From: Rosa chinensis
Taxonomy: Eukaryota > Streptophyta > Magnoliopsida > Rosales > Rosaceae
Direction of reading: 5' to 3'
DNA length: 64,000 nt
Assembly: GCF_002994745.2 (NCBI RefSeq)
Contig: NC_037091.1
Location: 39,058,112 to 39,122,111, forward strand
A program made the position numbers and the translations under genes. Each line of letters begins with the position of its first letter. Position 1 is the stretch's first letter. The notes under the pieces were generated by a model. That model made no database searches and was not told the DNA's origin. It was given only the letters and a program-made list of their open reading frames with translations. Below, piece by piece: positions 1 to 12,767 of the stretch.

Positions 1-1053
1 TGTTTTGTGAGACCCCTACAATTTGCAGAAATCATGTCTTCTTTAATCTAAAACAAAAAAGGCCAGTTATTTAGTGGCCTGTGTATACGTAGGAGAGCAA
101 ACACGGCCTCAGTTCTTGCAATTAGAAAATCACATTTTATTGTCTTCAATTTTAGGTTCTTCTTGTGATATTGTCTGTATCAAGCAGCTTGGCAGTGTTA
201 CGTGTGGTTGTGTACGTTGTGCTTCGATCTTTCAGTAAGGAGAGAGATCAGAACAAACAACGTGGTTTGAGATTGTTGCCTTATCTATAGAGTTTCGTAA
301 TAATAGAGGATTTTTCCCATTAGATTATCTTGTCCACACAACATTCAACTGAAAGTCCACTTAATTAACTTTGACCAAAAAATTATTTAAAAGTTTCAGA
401 TATTTCTCCTGTAGAGTCAGCAGAAAACTTTCAGCAAGTCCACTTCATAAACTCTCATTTGCTGATAAGCCATTGTCAGAAGCAAATTTGCTTTTGCAGG
501 TAAATATGAACCGGTCTTTTTCTCTAAGGGACAAATTTTCACTTTAGTATAATTTGGGAGGAGGCAATAAATGGATGATTTTCGACCCAACAGAAAAGAT
601 TTATAAAATACCAGCAACATGAGACTCACTCCAGTAATACCACTATAACTAAACATCTCACAACCGTAGCAGACTAGCTCCTACTCTCAACTCATAACTC
701 TGTTTCTTGTGAACAAAACTCTGCGCGGAAACTTTGTATACCTTTGGAAGTGATGGGGTCGAACGGTGTCTGTATTTTCTTTCATTGTGGTGTGGTTATC
801 TTTGCTGCAAAGCATCCTAGGTATGGTAATCTCATCTACAGTTGAAGTTGTCCCTACCATTTTATCAGTTGAGCCAGCAACACTTTGAGAGCTAGGCTCA
901 GGCATGGCAAACATGGGAGTGTTTTCTTGTCCGTTTTAAGGCAGGTTTCATCCTCATCTTTCTCCAACTTCACTTGCATGCTACACACCGTCTTCATTTC
1001 TGATAAAAGGATCAAGGTGGAAGATAAGCATCAATATGACAGACCATGGCCTT
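1..1053. other. 3' flank of the PHD pseudogene, no firm gene
   Basis: No gene can be supported here. On the minus strand, short open stretches continue the acidic, serine-rich reading seen just upstream (about 690-1000) and could be degenerate last exons of the PHD-finger gene, but no splice signals or family residues fix them. The first 650 bases look like ordinary AT-rich intergenic DNA. Confidence 0.4.
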
Positions 1054-4000
1054 TTATGAAAAAATATAATGACAGTTTAAAAAATTAATACCCAATGATG
1101 CAGAATGCTCATCCTTCATGATAGGCTCCTCTGAGTTAAATGCCAACAATTGTTTAATAGTACAATCTAGAACCCTCAATCTGGTCAGGTATGAAGAATG
1201 CTCCTCCTTCTTAATAGTCAAAAGTTGCTGCACTGCTTTCATGATAGGGTCAGGCCTTCTACAACGGGTGGATGAATCTTTCAGAACAACCACATCAACG
1301 GTTCCAACCATCTTTCCACCAGCCATGTCAACTTCCATATCAACAGTAGTTCCATTGTCATACATGTCAGCTCGACAATGATTCTTGTCATGAAAAATTC
1401 CCCATAAGAAGTTTTCTGTACTTGGACTTGTCACGGTTTCTGTAAGAACAAAATTCCAGGCAATCGTATTAGGGCACCAAGTAAAAAATTACAATCAGAA
1501 GCACACATGGTATTGTGTGCATGTAACTAGATGCATAAAAGCTACTAAAGACACCAACTTCACAATGCAAGAAGTCATCCTAGTTAATTATATTTAAGAC
1601 ACAGTAGTTTGTGACTTGGCCCCCAGCTTCCTTGAAACTCTACAAATTTTCTTGCTACAGTTATACTTAACCAATATGTTGATGGTTGATAAGCAATGTA
1701 TCTACGATATCAATAAAGAACCTACCAAATAAAAATTCCCTAAAAGTCATCTAAAAGGTCGAAATCTCTGCAAGAGAAGAGGCATTCTATAAGAAAGCTT
1801 ACTCAGCGAATCTAAATGCAGCTGTTTAGATGTAAATATCAACAAATCCACAGCATCCACTCCATCAAAGTAAATCCTCATCACTGAATTCTGGGTATCC
1901 ATGATAGGTCTCTCTTGATCTACAAATCAGCCGGAAAAAAATATGCTCAGATGAGATACTTCTATGGAAAACATATTTCATACATAACAACCATGCAATT
2001 CGAAGCCAAAACTGACCTGGCAATGTTATCATCAGGGAAAAAGTAAAGTCCAACATCTTGAAGATCAGGACATTCCTCTCAGAAGGGATCAGCCCAAAGA
2101 AGCAATCTAGGAAGCAAAGCGGCCCGGAAGACAGGAGGCAAATTTCATGAAAACTCATAGGCTTATTGATGTACAGTACAGGGAGGTTGTGCTTGGAATC
2201 CACCAATGAATTGAGCAGGTGTTTCTGAATCAAGAATGATGAAGCCTCCCCTAAAGAAAGAAACACCAATTAAGCTTTTGAAAAATGGAAATGATACAAT
2301 ATTAATTCTTGTATATATCCAGATGACCTGAAAATGGGAGTAGAATCATTCTTTTAAATGGTATGCCTCAACTCATTAGATAAAACTACCAGAAATTTAT
2401 ATTAAAAACACAAAATATATAAAAAGAAATCGGTGATGGTTGGATAGAGTAGTTCCAAGGTGACAACCTTTTATCACACACATCATAGAGCTTCAGAAAG
2501 GAGTTTTTCTGCAACTTTAGGAAATCTCTATATGTCATACAATAGCCAAGAGGACATGGAAAGTATTGTTTTTAAAATTGAAACTCCAGGATCACTCTAA
2601 TTATTCTCAGTATTCAACTCAATACGCGATTTTGCAAGATCATGAATAGACAATATGCAAGAACTTAACGGGACAAGTTACTCACTTCCAAGTAGCATGT
2701 AAAGCAGGAGAATACGAGTGGAAACTAGGAAACTTATTCAGGTGGTCTCTCTCTCTATCATCTGAATGATTATTTTCATCAGTAGAAGTGTTGCCTCCTG
2801 AAGTCAAGCAGGTTCAATAATTAGCAAGGCAACTAATTACCCAACTGGATTCACAACTGCGATACAATTTCAATTGATCGAATCAGAAGATATTAATGCT
2901 TAGAAAAAAAAAATTGAACGCCCACAAATGCATAGTTATAATATAATCTACTGACTCTAAAATCCCAATAATTCTTAAAGTGCACCTTTATATAAAAGAA
3001 TGTGTTATAGAAATTTCAAAAATCTCTTTTATTTCTCTACTTTCTATACTCTAAAGAAATAGTTGGTGTACTAATGAATAACAAAAAATTGATACAAGTC
3101 AGTAAAATGTACAAAATAATAAGAAAACTTATTTTACCATAAGGTCCATAACTATTATTAAATGGTGAATGCCTTGATGTTGATGGTGTGCATGAGAATT
3201 TGGTCTGTTCCTCTACTGTCATCCTACTAGAAGTTTCAACTCCCTCAGAAAGTAGTGATGCATCAATTGGTTGTTCTTTTATAATATGCCCTTTTGTGGG
3301 TGTTCCAGGAGCCCTTTTTTCTGAAATGATAATAATAAGATCAGTACTATAATACCTTGCTGCAAACCATAGTCCCATTTACCACAGTTCAATTGACTAA
3401 ATCAAACCTATCATTTAAGCACAGCAATTATGTAGATTCATTAAATTTTGTAAAGTTATAAACCCTTGCCTGGACTAGATATAGGTGAAAAGTTCCTCAA
3501 TGTTGTAATTGTGGATGACTTCCTTTTTGAAGCAGTCTCCTTCTTCTTACAAGTTTCAGCATCTGTTGCAGGAATGAAGACATCAGCTGTAGGTGAGATC
3601 ATAGATCATAAGTCTTGAACACATAGCATCTCAAATTCAATAAAGACCAGCTAATACTACTCGATCATCTATATATTTTGACCAAGGGGGACTAGGTACA
3701 ACAAATAGTCTCAAAACTGTCAGTAACAAAGTCTATGCAACTAACTACTACTCATATTATGTGGATCTTATACCTCTAAGATTAAAAGGTAATGTAGAGG
3801 AGTTTGTCAAGCATATTTTGGGACCATCTTATACCATCAAAGTTAAAAGGTAGCTCCTTTCAAAAAAAAAAGTTAAAAGGTAGCCGTGTTCTATGAGACA
3901 AAATGCTGAACAATGAGAAAACAATGTCAACAATGTGGGTTGTGTTAGTTTCCATGTCCTATAGGGTCATCTTCAACAATTCAGGGAAAACACAACCCAA

Positions 4001-4938
4001 AATTTACCAGTATGAGTGATATGAACACCTCTATCCCCTTTTCTCTTTAGGCATAATATGCAAAATTATATACATATTATTAAGGCAAGAGTTAAAAAGA
4101 TCTCTCACCTTGTGAATGTTTCAAATTTTGATTTTCTTTAACCCCGGAAACAGGAGACTTTGGAGTAATAGTTTTGTACCCAACAGGAGTCTTCTGAGAC
4201 GGGTCTGCCAAAGATAGCCTCCTGAATTTTTCATTTGTAATGAACTTAACTTTTCCATTCACAACAGGCTTTTGCCTCTTAGAGTGAGATTGCCACCCTG
4301 AACCATTACAATTTCTGCTGGGACCTGTTGAATGCACGCCATCATAGTGGCCTCGACTGGTTGATGACTCTAATGTGTCTTCCTTAATACTAGAGTTTGG
4401 AGAAAGCATCCCATTGCCCTGTTCACATGATTCGCATACCCAATTGTCCGAATCCCAGTCCTCGACCAAGGAGGGATTAACCCGCATGCAATAACTGAAA
4501 CATCGGAGAACACAATACAACATGTTAGGGTTAGGATAGTGCAGAAAATAGTTACATCGAGCAGAAACAATTATAGTAAGATGATTATGAAGATAAAACA
4601 GGGATCTTAGGAAAAAAAACATAACTCTGTTACTTTATGGAACATTAAATTAAAAGGATATCAACAACTACAACTCTGAATTTAGCCCTCCAGCTTAGCT
4701 ATTTTCTTTCTTTAAACTTTTTGGATATGTCAATGTATTTATGAATAAGTGAGCAACTGAAGTTGGCAAGGAACAAGACATCAGACTACCAAAGTTCAAG
4801 TTCTGAAACAGATAACATACGCATGAGTCATGAAAGAAGATGCACATGACAAGGAGGTTCAGTATATTTCAACAAGCTAGCAGAAACAACTTTTAGAATG
4901 ATTTCTTATAAGATAAGTTCATATATGATAAGTTCATA

Positions 4939-5707
4939 AGGAGGTGGAAGCTTGAGCCTAATGGGAAATTCTCTTGCAATTCTTTCCATAGCTTCTTAAT
5001 TAGTGGTGGATCAGATCCAATTTTTCCTCCTGCAAAGTTTATTTGGAAGGTCAAGGTCCCTACTAAGGTGAAGATTTTGGGATGGCTTGTGGTACTGGGG
5101 AAGACAAATACATGTGATGTTCTTCAAAGGAGAAGACCAGGAAGTTGTTTTTCTCCTCACTGGTGCATTTTATGTAAAGCTCAAGGGGAAAGTGCTGATC
5201 ATGTCTTCGTGCATTGTGAAGTGGCTAATTTCTTATGGAAAAAATTATTTTGGGAAGCAAGAGTGGACTGGACAACTCCATTACAGAGAAATGACTTGCT
5301 AAGGGAAAACCCCATAGCGTTTGGTACAGTAAAAAGGCCAGAACCCTTTGGGGTTGTGGGGTGCTAGCTGTAGTTTGGGTGGTCTGGATGGAAAGAAATA
5401 AAAGATTATTTGAAAACTATGGAGGGGTGGAGAAGGAAGACCTGTGGGAGAGAGTCAAGTTTTGGGCATCCTTATGGGTTTCTATTTCTAAGGAATTCAA
5501 GGATTATAACCTTTCTTCCATTATTCTTAACTGGCAAGCAGCTGTAGTATAAGCCCCTAAGCCTTGATTAGTATTATTAGACGAGATGCTAGGCCTATAG
5601 CCCTAGCTGCCCTCTTTAGATCATTAAAGCGGACTCCTTGTCCGCCTCCCTGTATCTCGATTTTTGCTTTTTTAATAAAAAGCTGTTTCTTCTCAAAAAA
5701 AAAAAAA
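4939..5707 (+). mobile_element. LINE 3' fragment with reverse-transcriptase zinc-binding domain
   Basis: An open frame from about 4939 reads WKLEPNGKFSCNSFHSF, then PTKVKILGWL, then a zinc-binding pattern WCILCK...HVFVHC followed by LWKKLF. This is the zf-RVT domain found at the C-terminus of plant L1-type ORF2 proteins. The frame is lost near 5330 by a one-base change and continues in another frame as LWGCGVLAVVWVVWMERNKR to a stop near 5550. A 3' UTR follows and ends in a 13-A tail at 5695-5707. The endonuclease and polymerase domains are absent, so this is a 5'-truncated dead copy. It lies antisense in an intron of the PHD pseudogene, between the two half-PHD exons. Confidence 0.82.
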
Positions 5708-5833
5708 CCATTTTTTTTTTCAACTGAGTTTTATGAAATAGTATTTTTTTCTAAATGCAGATTGGAAGGCTGCTATCACTTAAAAGATTGCTTTCTTATA
5801 GCTGCTTCTTTATAACAGTTACCTGCTAATTGT

Positions 5834-5834
<1 letters not shown>

Positions 5835-5869
<35 letters not shown>
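5835..5869. repeat. (GA)n microsatellite at a PHD exon edge
   Basis: About 17 uninterrupted AG/CT dinucleotides. On the minus strand the run begins directly after the ARE codons of the first PHD exon, where the family would have a His codon split by an intron. Reading on through the repeat gives alternating Leu/Ser codons and then a TAA stop. Confidence 0.9.
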
Positions 5870-5872
<3 letters not shown>

Positions 5873-5967
5873 TCACGAGCTATTCTGCATTTAGAGCATG
5901 TTATAATCACTTCTTTAAAAGCAATGCCTCGATCAGTAAATTCAGCACATGTATCACAGGATTTGTC

Positions 5968-7884
5968 CTGAAAATTAGAAGAGACACACATTAAGGAAAG
6001 AAAGCCCGGAAGATATAATAGATATCACAGGGTTTTTTTTTTTTTTTTTTTTTTTTGAAAATGACAGTATGCACACTGATATTCTGCCAGTTTGATATGG
6101 AATTTCCACAATATGCACAAGAGCCATTTAATTTCAAAGTTTTCATTTTTTCAGATACTACAAAAATGTAACATCTATTGAAACTTCAAACTGTGTATAA
6201 CCTGTACTTGACTTGCTTAATATGGATTATTGGCCATGCATCTCCAACACATGCTACCAACCATGCTATTTGAAAATTAAAATCTGGAGGGTATTAGGAA
6301 GTGACATAGCACAACTTACAGCTAAATTCAGTCTAACAATTAGTCTCGTGTGTGACAAGGTAGTAGCATGACTGTATGAAACACATGTATCGTAAAGCAT
6401 AGTCAAAGTTTTACATGACCTTTCTCACACTACATTGAGCAACCAAAGACAAGGGTATCACCTTTATTTTCTTTTATTTCTATCTTTTAAGTCACATTCA
6501 TGTTCTTCTATATGTTAGTACTTGCACACTGACAAAATCATATTCCCCCCAAGAGCCCTGAATAACTCTCAATTGAAAAACCATAAGGGGTTTACTAATT
6601 GTTCCAATTCCAAATGAACACTTCTAGGCATTGTGGTAGTGGCAAGAGCATTCAGAAGTGGAAAACATAAAATTCAAAATTACATAGCAACAGTCAGCTC
6701 ACTATTTTCCATAACTTCGAATTTCAATAGATCTTTCACTAATGATAATCATGACATTAGTACCAATATCATCTAAATAAAAAGAAAGAAGTAAATTAGT
6801 GGCTGTGGGAACAAAATTGGACAAAGTTGTCACCAGAAACAGAGGCACAGGTTCTTAAGAGCATATACAAGTAAAATAATCTAATCAACTTTGTAGTTTG
6901 TACCCTGATGTAGTTCTTAAACTCAAGGGTACCAAACAGAATCAACATCTTTCTACCTTTCCTCTTCTTATGTGCTTGTGAACTTATCCATTTTGCAGAA
7001 ACAGATATTAAAAATTCAACGTGGCAATAATCAAATTACTCCAATGCATCCAATACATATTGTAATGAGAAAAACAAAAAAGAAAAAAAGAATGACTCAC
7101 CCATCTCAATGGTGTGAAAAAACAATAAAAACAAAATCTACCAAAAGAATTACAGTAAACAATAACACAACATTGAAAAATGACAAATGCAGGGATTGAT
7201 TAAAGAAGAATGGAGTACAAAGAAAAGTGAAAACTGAGAGTAGACAAAGAATGCGAGTAAAGATTTTAGGGTTTTTACCATGTGGGTCACACTGATGACT
7301 TCAATTCTTTAGTCCTCTCTATCTGTTTGGTCCCCTATTTTCTTTGAAGCAAGTAGGAGTAAGAATCAAGGACCTGGTGGGACACCCACAAACTCTGAAA
7401 CTCACCCACTCACAATAAATTACAAGAACGAAGAAAACCCAAATGGGTTTGAGAGAGAGAGAAGAGAACATTAATGGAACTCTGAAAATGTGGTTGTTTC
7501 TGGTTTTTTGGGAAGCAAGCATCAAAGGAATAAAGAAAGAAACTTACTGGGTAGAGAGAAATCTTCAGGCATTGGAAGCAGAGCAAGGCCATCTGGGTCT
7601 TCTTCTTCTTGATGACTCTGTTTCAAAGACAAGAATTTGTAGCACTGTTTTTTGGGGGGACGAAGGCTTTGATTATCATTCTTTGTTTGGCGAAGTGAAT
7701 TCGAGTAGTAAACTAAACTGGGAATTGGGACAGGGTAGAATTGGAGACTCTTGTCAAAATTATAGAAATCACAGAGAAAGGTCTCGTGTGGTCAATAATA
7801 TCTGGCACACACAGGGTCATTGAATGTGACAATTATGTGTGATAAAAAATGAATTTTGGGAAGTAAAAGGAACAGGTTTATTAG
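5968..7884. other. Upstream flank of PHD pseudogene, no assignable exon
   Basis: AT-rich sequence with a T-run at about 6032-6056. It should contain the 5' exons and promoter of the minus-strand PHD gene if those survive. A possible first-exon end with a donor (CACATG then GTAAAA on the minus strand) lies near 7278, but its reading contains a stop and I could not confirm it. The open stretch at 7443-7823 on the plus strand has no recognisable domain. Confidence 0.35.
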
Positions 7885-7889
7885 AGAAG

Positions 7890-8107
7890 TGTTTTAGGGA
7901 ATCAGAAATTGAGAGGAATTTGCTGTGTATTCTCATTGATAATAGGGGTCTCTTTATATAGAGGATTACAATGCATAGAATCTTAATCATACAAGGAAAG
8001 TAATTCTACATTGATTAGGATTCTAGATCCTTCTAATTATATCCTATTACCACTAGGTCAAGTAACCTAGAGTTTGGGCTAAACACAAATTAGGTTTTCC
8101 TTGAACA
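7890..8107 (-). repeat. 3' LTR of copia element
   Basis: 218 bp, TG at the left and CA at the right. The adjoining interior bases 8108-8117 read CAAGGGGGAG on the minus strand, the polypurine tract used to prime plus-strand DNA synthesis; it abuts the LTR exactly. The LTR contains a TATATA-type promoter core. Confidence 0.95.
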
Positions 8108-8129
8108 CTCCCCCTTGTGTTGCCCAAAC

Positions 8130-11100
8130 GCGGTGCTTCTCTCGTTGCCTCGTTAAAAACCTTGCCGAGTAACAAAAACCCAGTGGGACAAAAATAACCT
8201 CGGTCGAAGGGGAAAAAGAGCACAACACACCCTTCACGATTCGAGATGAACATGTAGACATCTCCCCCTGATGTCTGCGCCTCCCCCTGATGACTACGAT
8301 CATGGGAGTTCAGATAATTTCCGCAAGCCAATTCTTGCCGTATGTTTCTCGAACGTGGATTTGGGCAATGACTTAGTAAACAAGTCTGCCTCACTGTCCT
8401 CAGATCGAACCTAGTTCACTTTGATCTCGAGGAGAGTCTGTTGTTGCTGATTGTGCTTGGTGTAATCGCTTTTGATGTAGCTTTGCCTCATTTGTTCAAA
8501 ACAAGCAGCATTATCCTAAACGCTCGTAGGCTCATCTGTGGTAGACTTCAAACCACAATTGTTCGAACATGCGTGATTATGGATCCAATCCATATACATT
8601 CACGAACCACTTCGTGAAGAGCAATGATCTCTGCATTGTTCGAAGATATAGCGACTAGGGTCTATTCTGTAGACCTCCAAGATGTCACGGTCTTTTCCCA
8701 TGGTGAACACTTGACCGAATTGGGAATGACCTTTGTGTGGGTCAGAGAGATACCCAACATCAGCAAAACCTTCCAAAACACATGTCGTTTTGGGATGGGG
8801 ATAATGGACGCAGGCCAGTGTTGGCGGCGTACCTGGTGTGTGATGGGTCCAAATCCATCATCTCTTTGTAGGGATAAAACAAGCCCATATCACTCATACA
8901 TCTCAAGTATCAAAAGATATCTTTTACACCAATCCAATGGCGTCGCGTTGGCGCAGAGCTATATCTAGCTAACAAGTTCACAACATATGAGATGTTCGGT
9001 CCTGTGCATTGAGCTAAGTACAATAATGCGCCTATTGTACTCAAGTAAGGCACTTCTGCCTCTAGCACATCTTCGTCGTCATCCTTCAAACGAAGAGGAT
9101 CCTTTTCAGGATCAAGACTACGAACGATCATGGGGGTGCTTGAAGGTTTGACTTTGTCAAAATGCTTAAGCATCTATCGACACGATACTCAAGTTCCAAA
9201 CTGAGACATAATCGTGTTCTCCCATAATCCTTCATCTCAAAATCGGATTTCAAGTGTTCAGCGGTTTCCCTTAACTCTTTAAAGGCTTCTGATGAAGATC
9301 ATGTCCAACATGAACCGCGATAGAATCCGAAACTTGTTATAGAAACGCGTGGGCATATCCCTTCCCAATCAAGTAGTCACTTTAGTGAGCGTTTCAACCT
9401 TATTGTAAACGCGCTCCGTGGTCTAGAGCCTCTTGACTTGGGTAAATGAAGTTCGCCATGAACCTTCATGTATATTCCGTATCTAGATCCCTATAGAGAT
9501 ACGTAGTGACCATATTTGTAAGCTGCATGTTCAGTTATTCGGAAACTACCAAACTAAAAAGGTAGTGGAGTGCAATAACATCCATTACGAGAGAATATGT
9601 CTCATCATAGTCGATTCCAGGGCGTTTTGTGAGAAGCCTTGCGCCATAAGGCGAGATTACCATCTCTTTTTCTCATCACGCTTTCTAACGAAGACCCATT
9701 AGTCAATAGGTTTTATGTCAGGAGGTGTTAGCATCTCTAGCTCGAAAACCTTCCTCTTCGTTAGAGAATCCATCTTAACCTGGATCGCATCTTTCCATTT
9801 AGGCCAAAACTCTCTACGTTGGCATTCATTCATCAACGGAGCGTGGTTCGATATCATCTGACTCAACAAACTCATGCGCAACAAAATACGCAACTACATC
9901 ACCAATTATGATGGAGTTTCTATCCCACGTCTCATGTACACTAGTGTAATTTTCATAGAGCTCTATATTCTCAGGAATAGGTTCTGACGTTGAGGCGTCC
10001 CCCAACGATAACCATAACCTGGAAGATACTCATGAGATGGATTTTGAGTGTCGATGATTAAAGGATTGGAATGTGCCAAAGTATTCTTCGAACCCACGGA
10101 CCTCCCAAGCATCCTAGCTGGGGCCATGGCCTGTAACGCCAGAGTGCCACTCTCTTTGGCGTTGGCGCCATACCAACCTCCGTGTAGGGTGGCGCTACGT
10201 CCTCTCGTAGGGACGTCCTTCCTTGCAGGCATGTTTGCAGCATATTTGTGTGATCTCGTCACTTTAATAGGGATCGAGATGAGACATAGTGGGGACAGGC
10301 CACGACAATTTCTGTCGTTCCTGTTGAACATTCGTGTTCTTATCTCCCCCGAACGACGGGAAGACTGTCTCATCAAAGTGACATCTGCAAATCTAGCGGT
10401 AAGGAGATCACCTAGCAAGGGCATTAAGTGGCGGACGATGGTTGGAGTCTCAAATCCAACGTAGTTGCCCATTCGTCTGTAAGGACCTATCATAGTGCGC
10501 TGTGGCGGCGCAATGGGCACATAAATAGCTCACTCAAATGTGCGTAAGTACAAAATACGTGTACCCAGTCACTAGCTGTAACGCATAGGGACATTGAGTG
10601 GCGGTAGGTCGTAGACGAATTAGCATAGCTGCATGCGATATTGCATCACCCTAAGCGGATGTAAGAAGATTGGTGCGCATTACCAATGTTCGGACTACCA
10701 TCGTAGTCGTTTCCGCGAGACCAATTAGGTGTGTACATGGGAATGTGATGTCCAACATCAAGCCCATTGCAATATCCATCGAAAGTCTTTCGATGTAAAC
10801 TCTCTAGCATAGTCAAATCCAATTGACTGAATAGGATGATCTGGGGAGTGAGCCCATTGTCATATGATATGAGCTAGGAGTGTAGCGTAAGCAGCATTTA
10901 TAGGTGGACAATGGCATAACACGTGACCAGCGTGTTTGCGTGTCAACCAATATCATGAAATATTTAAGCGTCCGCAAGTTGGTTGAATCAATCCACAAAA
11001 TCCCTACGGATTATTTGTAAGAACAGAATGAGTATTGTCATATCCTTTGCAGAGGACGGTCTCAGTCCTAATTTCCCTAAGGAACGGGCTTTGTAAAGAT

Positions 11101-11340
11101 GTCCGTGTGAAGTCTTTGTAGACGGATCATCATATCATGACTAGGATGATCGATCCTGTCGTGACAAAGCCAATATGTGTCTAAATCCGAGAGATCTTCT
11201 CTCATAACGTTTATTGGATTAATAGCTCGAATAGTGACATAGAGTCCACTAGAGAGACACATAAACTTCTCTAAGATGCGTCTTTGTTCGCAATCATTAA
11301 AGGTATTGCAAAGGAACTCATTTCCGTTCTCCACATGCAT
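8130..11340 (-). pseudogene. copia pol remnants (pre-integrase, integrase, RT, RNase H)
   Basis: Recognisable blocks, in transcription order: pre-integrase zone 11340-11077 (HVENGNEFLCNTFNDC, then LCHDRIDHPSHDMM, a His-rich motif); integrase core traces 10998-10813 (LVDTQTRWSRVMPLS); inter-domain spacer with GC-rich segments at about 10500-10000; reverse-transcriptase start 9893-9699 (WPKWKDAIQVKMDSL); RT end 9173-8910 (KVKPSSTPMIVRSL, then PYLSTIGALLYLAQCT); and RNase H near 8640-8580 (NAEIIALHEVVRECIW). No block exceeds about 90 codons without a stop or frameshift, so no polyprotein can be made. Confidence 0.82.
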
Positions 11341-11708
11341 TTTCGCATGGAATTCGTTGGCTATTCATAGGGTACGATTTGCCCTAAGAGCGTAGAGAGT
11401 TTCTGTGACAATTGTAATCAAGGTGCCATTTGGCAAGTGGAACTTGGGCTATTCCATGTCCTTGAATTAATATTGATGGCCTAGCCATCGTAGTCACAAA
11501 GTCATATGCTCAGAATCAAAATGGAGTCATAATGAAAAGAACTCGAAATTTTATTCATAAGCCAACGGAGTACATCATTGTTTCTTTGATCAAAGAAAAT
11601 CTAATCCAATAAAGGTAATATGGTAATCGCCTACATCTCTTGGAAAATAAAGACTTAAACAGAATTGGCGATCTATTGATCCCAGCCAGATTTGTAGTCT
11701 GCAACCCT

Positions 11709-12767
11709 TCACTCTAGATCATCTTCTTGATCTTCTTGTTCCACATAGTGAGCTTCTCTTGCTTCATAATATGCTTTGTAGGCGGTGACAAGTTCTTCAC
11801 GAGCTCTACAAATGTGTGCCCAATGCTCAGACACTCCACATCGAGAACATACATCTCTTTGCTCGAACTCCATTGATTGAGGCGCTTTGAAAGCGTCATT
11901 TAGATGGCTCTTAGTGTTGGTGGCGCCACCAACATGGCCAGAGGCGTTGCCTCCCTCTCTCTTTCCACGTTTACCTCTTCGGTTCCGTGTTGGCCTATTT
12001 TGGCGGTTACCTTCCCAAGTAGAGCGATTATATGGATCAGAATGTCCAGAAGTATACCTAAGATTAGGGTTTCGCTCTTGGCGCCCTCTCTTAGAGGTGC
12101 GACTATAATTGGATTCCGGAATATGCTCTGTTTCCACGGATCTCGAATTATAGTTCTTCACAAGGATATTGTCATGCTTTTTAGCGACATTCATAGCTCC
12201 AATGAGATCATGAAACCTTGTGATCCGTCTTGCATTAACATCGATTCAATAGTTCTTAGCAACCATCAATACAGAGACGGGGAAGGTAGAGATAGTCTTC
12301 TCAATCAACATCGCATCTGTGATCTCTTTACCACAGAATTCCATTAAGGATTTAATGCGAAGTGCTTCTGAGTTATAGTCAAGAACTGACTTGAAATCAC
12401 AGAAGAGGAGGCTATGCCATCTCACTTCTAGGTCAGGAAGCAAGGAGTCACGGACGTTGCCAAATCTTTCTTCGAGTGAGACCCATAGCCTTCTGGGGTC
12501 TTCTTCATTCATACACTCGTACTGGAGCGAATCATCCATATGACGAGTCATTAGGATGATGGCTTTCGCCTTATTTGCCTCTAAGGCTGCTCTATTTGCT
12601 TCCAAAGCTTGAGCTTGCTCAACAGTTATCACGTCCTGGCTAGGCTCGAGAATCATGTCCAGGATTCCATCAGCCTTGAGATGCTGGCGGATATCACGAA
12701 CCCACCTGTGATATCCAAAGCCAGTTGTTTCCAATGGGGCAAAGTCCAATTTGTTCAGGTTACTCAT
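11709..12767 (-). pseudogene. copia gag (UBN2 domain and CCHC zinc knuckle), frameshifted
   Basis: Gag packages the retrotransposon RNA in virus-like particles. From Met at 12767 (MSNLNKLDFAPL, the same start as the gag at 53935) the reading shows the UBN2 pattern: YHRWVRDIRQHL, then LWVSLEERFGNVRDS, then IEKTISTFP. The frame ends at 12246. The C-terminal part continues in another frame from 12194 to 11709, with an Arg-rich stretch (RGRQERNPNLRYTSGH) and a zinc knuckle CSRCGVSEHWAHIC that keeps C-x2-C-x4-H-x4-C spacing. The break near 12200-12246 prevents one continuous gag. The longer open frame beginning at 12815 adds 16 residues that are not conserved with the sister element, so the second Met was chosen. 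Confidence 0.85.

Larger units (their letters stand above)
1054..5967 (-). pseudogene. PHD-finger protein of the AIPP2/PAIPP2 type, inactivated
   Basis: Plant genes of this type encode nuclear PHD-finger proteins that read histone marks and act with BAH and CPL2 partners in transcriptional repression. Exons readable on the minus strand are: 5967-5871 (first PHD half, CDTC...CSKC); 4494-4109 (second half, YCMR...WVCESC); about 3590-3476; 3320-3138; 2797-2686 (ends ATWK); 2250-2017 (GGFIILDSETPAQ ... VGLYFFPDDN, the conserved central block); about 1920-1800; and about 1434-1054 (FLWGIF). The 2250-2017 exon carries three in-frame stops, at 2163-2165, 2145-2147 and 2079-2081, while the codons around them stay family-like. 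At the PHD junction the expected zinc-binding His reads as Asp and runs into a GA/CT repeat. A LINE fragment sits in the intron between the PHD halves. Family assignment is from motif memory. Upstream exons beyond 5967 were not identified. Confidence 0.72.

Noticed and set aside
2017..2269. 134-codon ORF on the minus strand reading through the PHD-gene exon
   Set aside because: It is in a different frame from the family-like codons (TWKGGF... VGLYFFP), so it is a shadow of the stopped exon.
10048..10464. 138-codon plus-strand ORF inside the first copia element
   Set aside because: Antisense to the pol spacer region, with no family pattern; open by composition.
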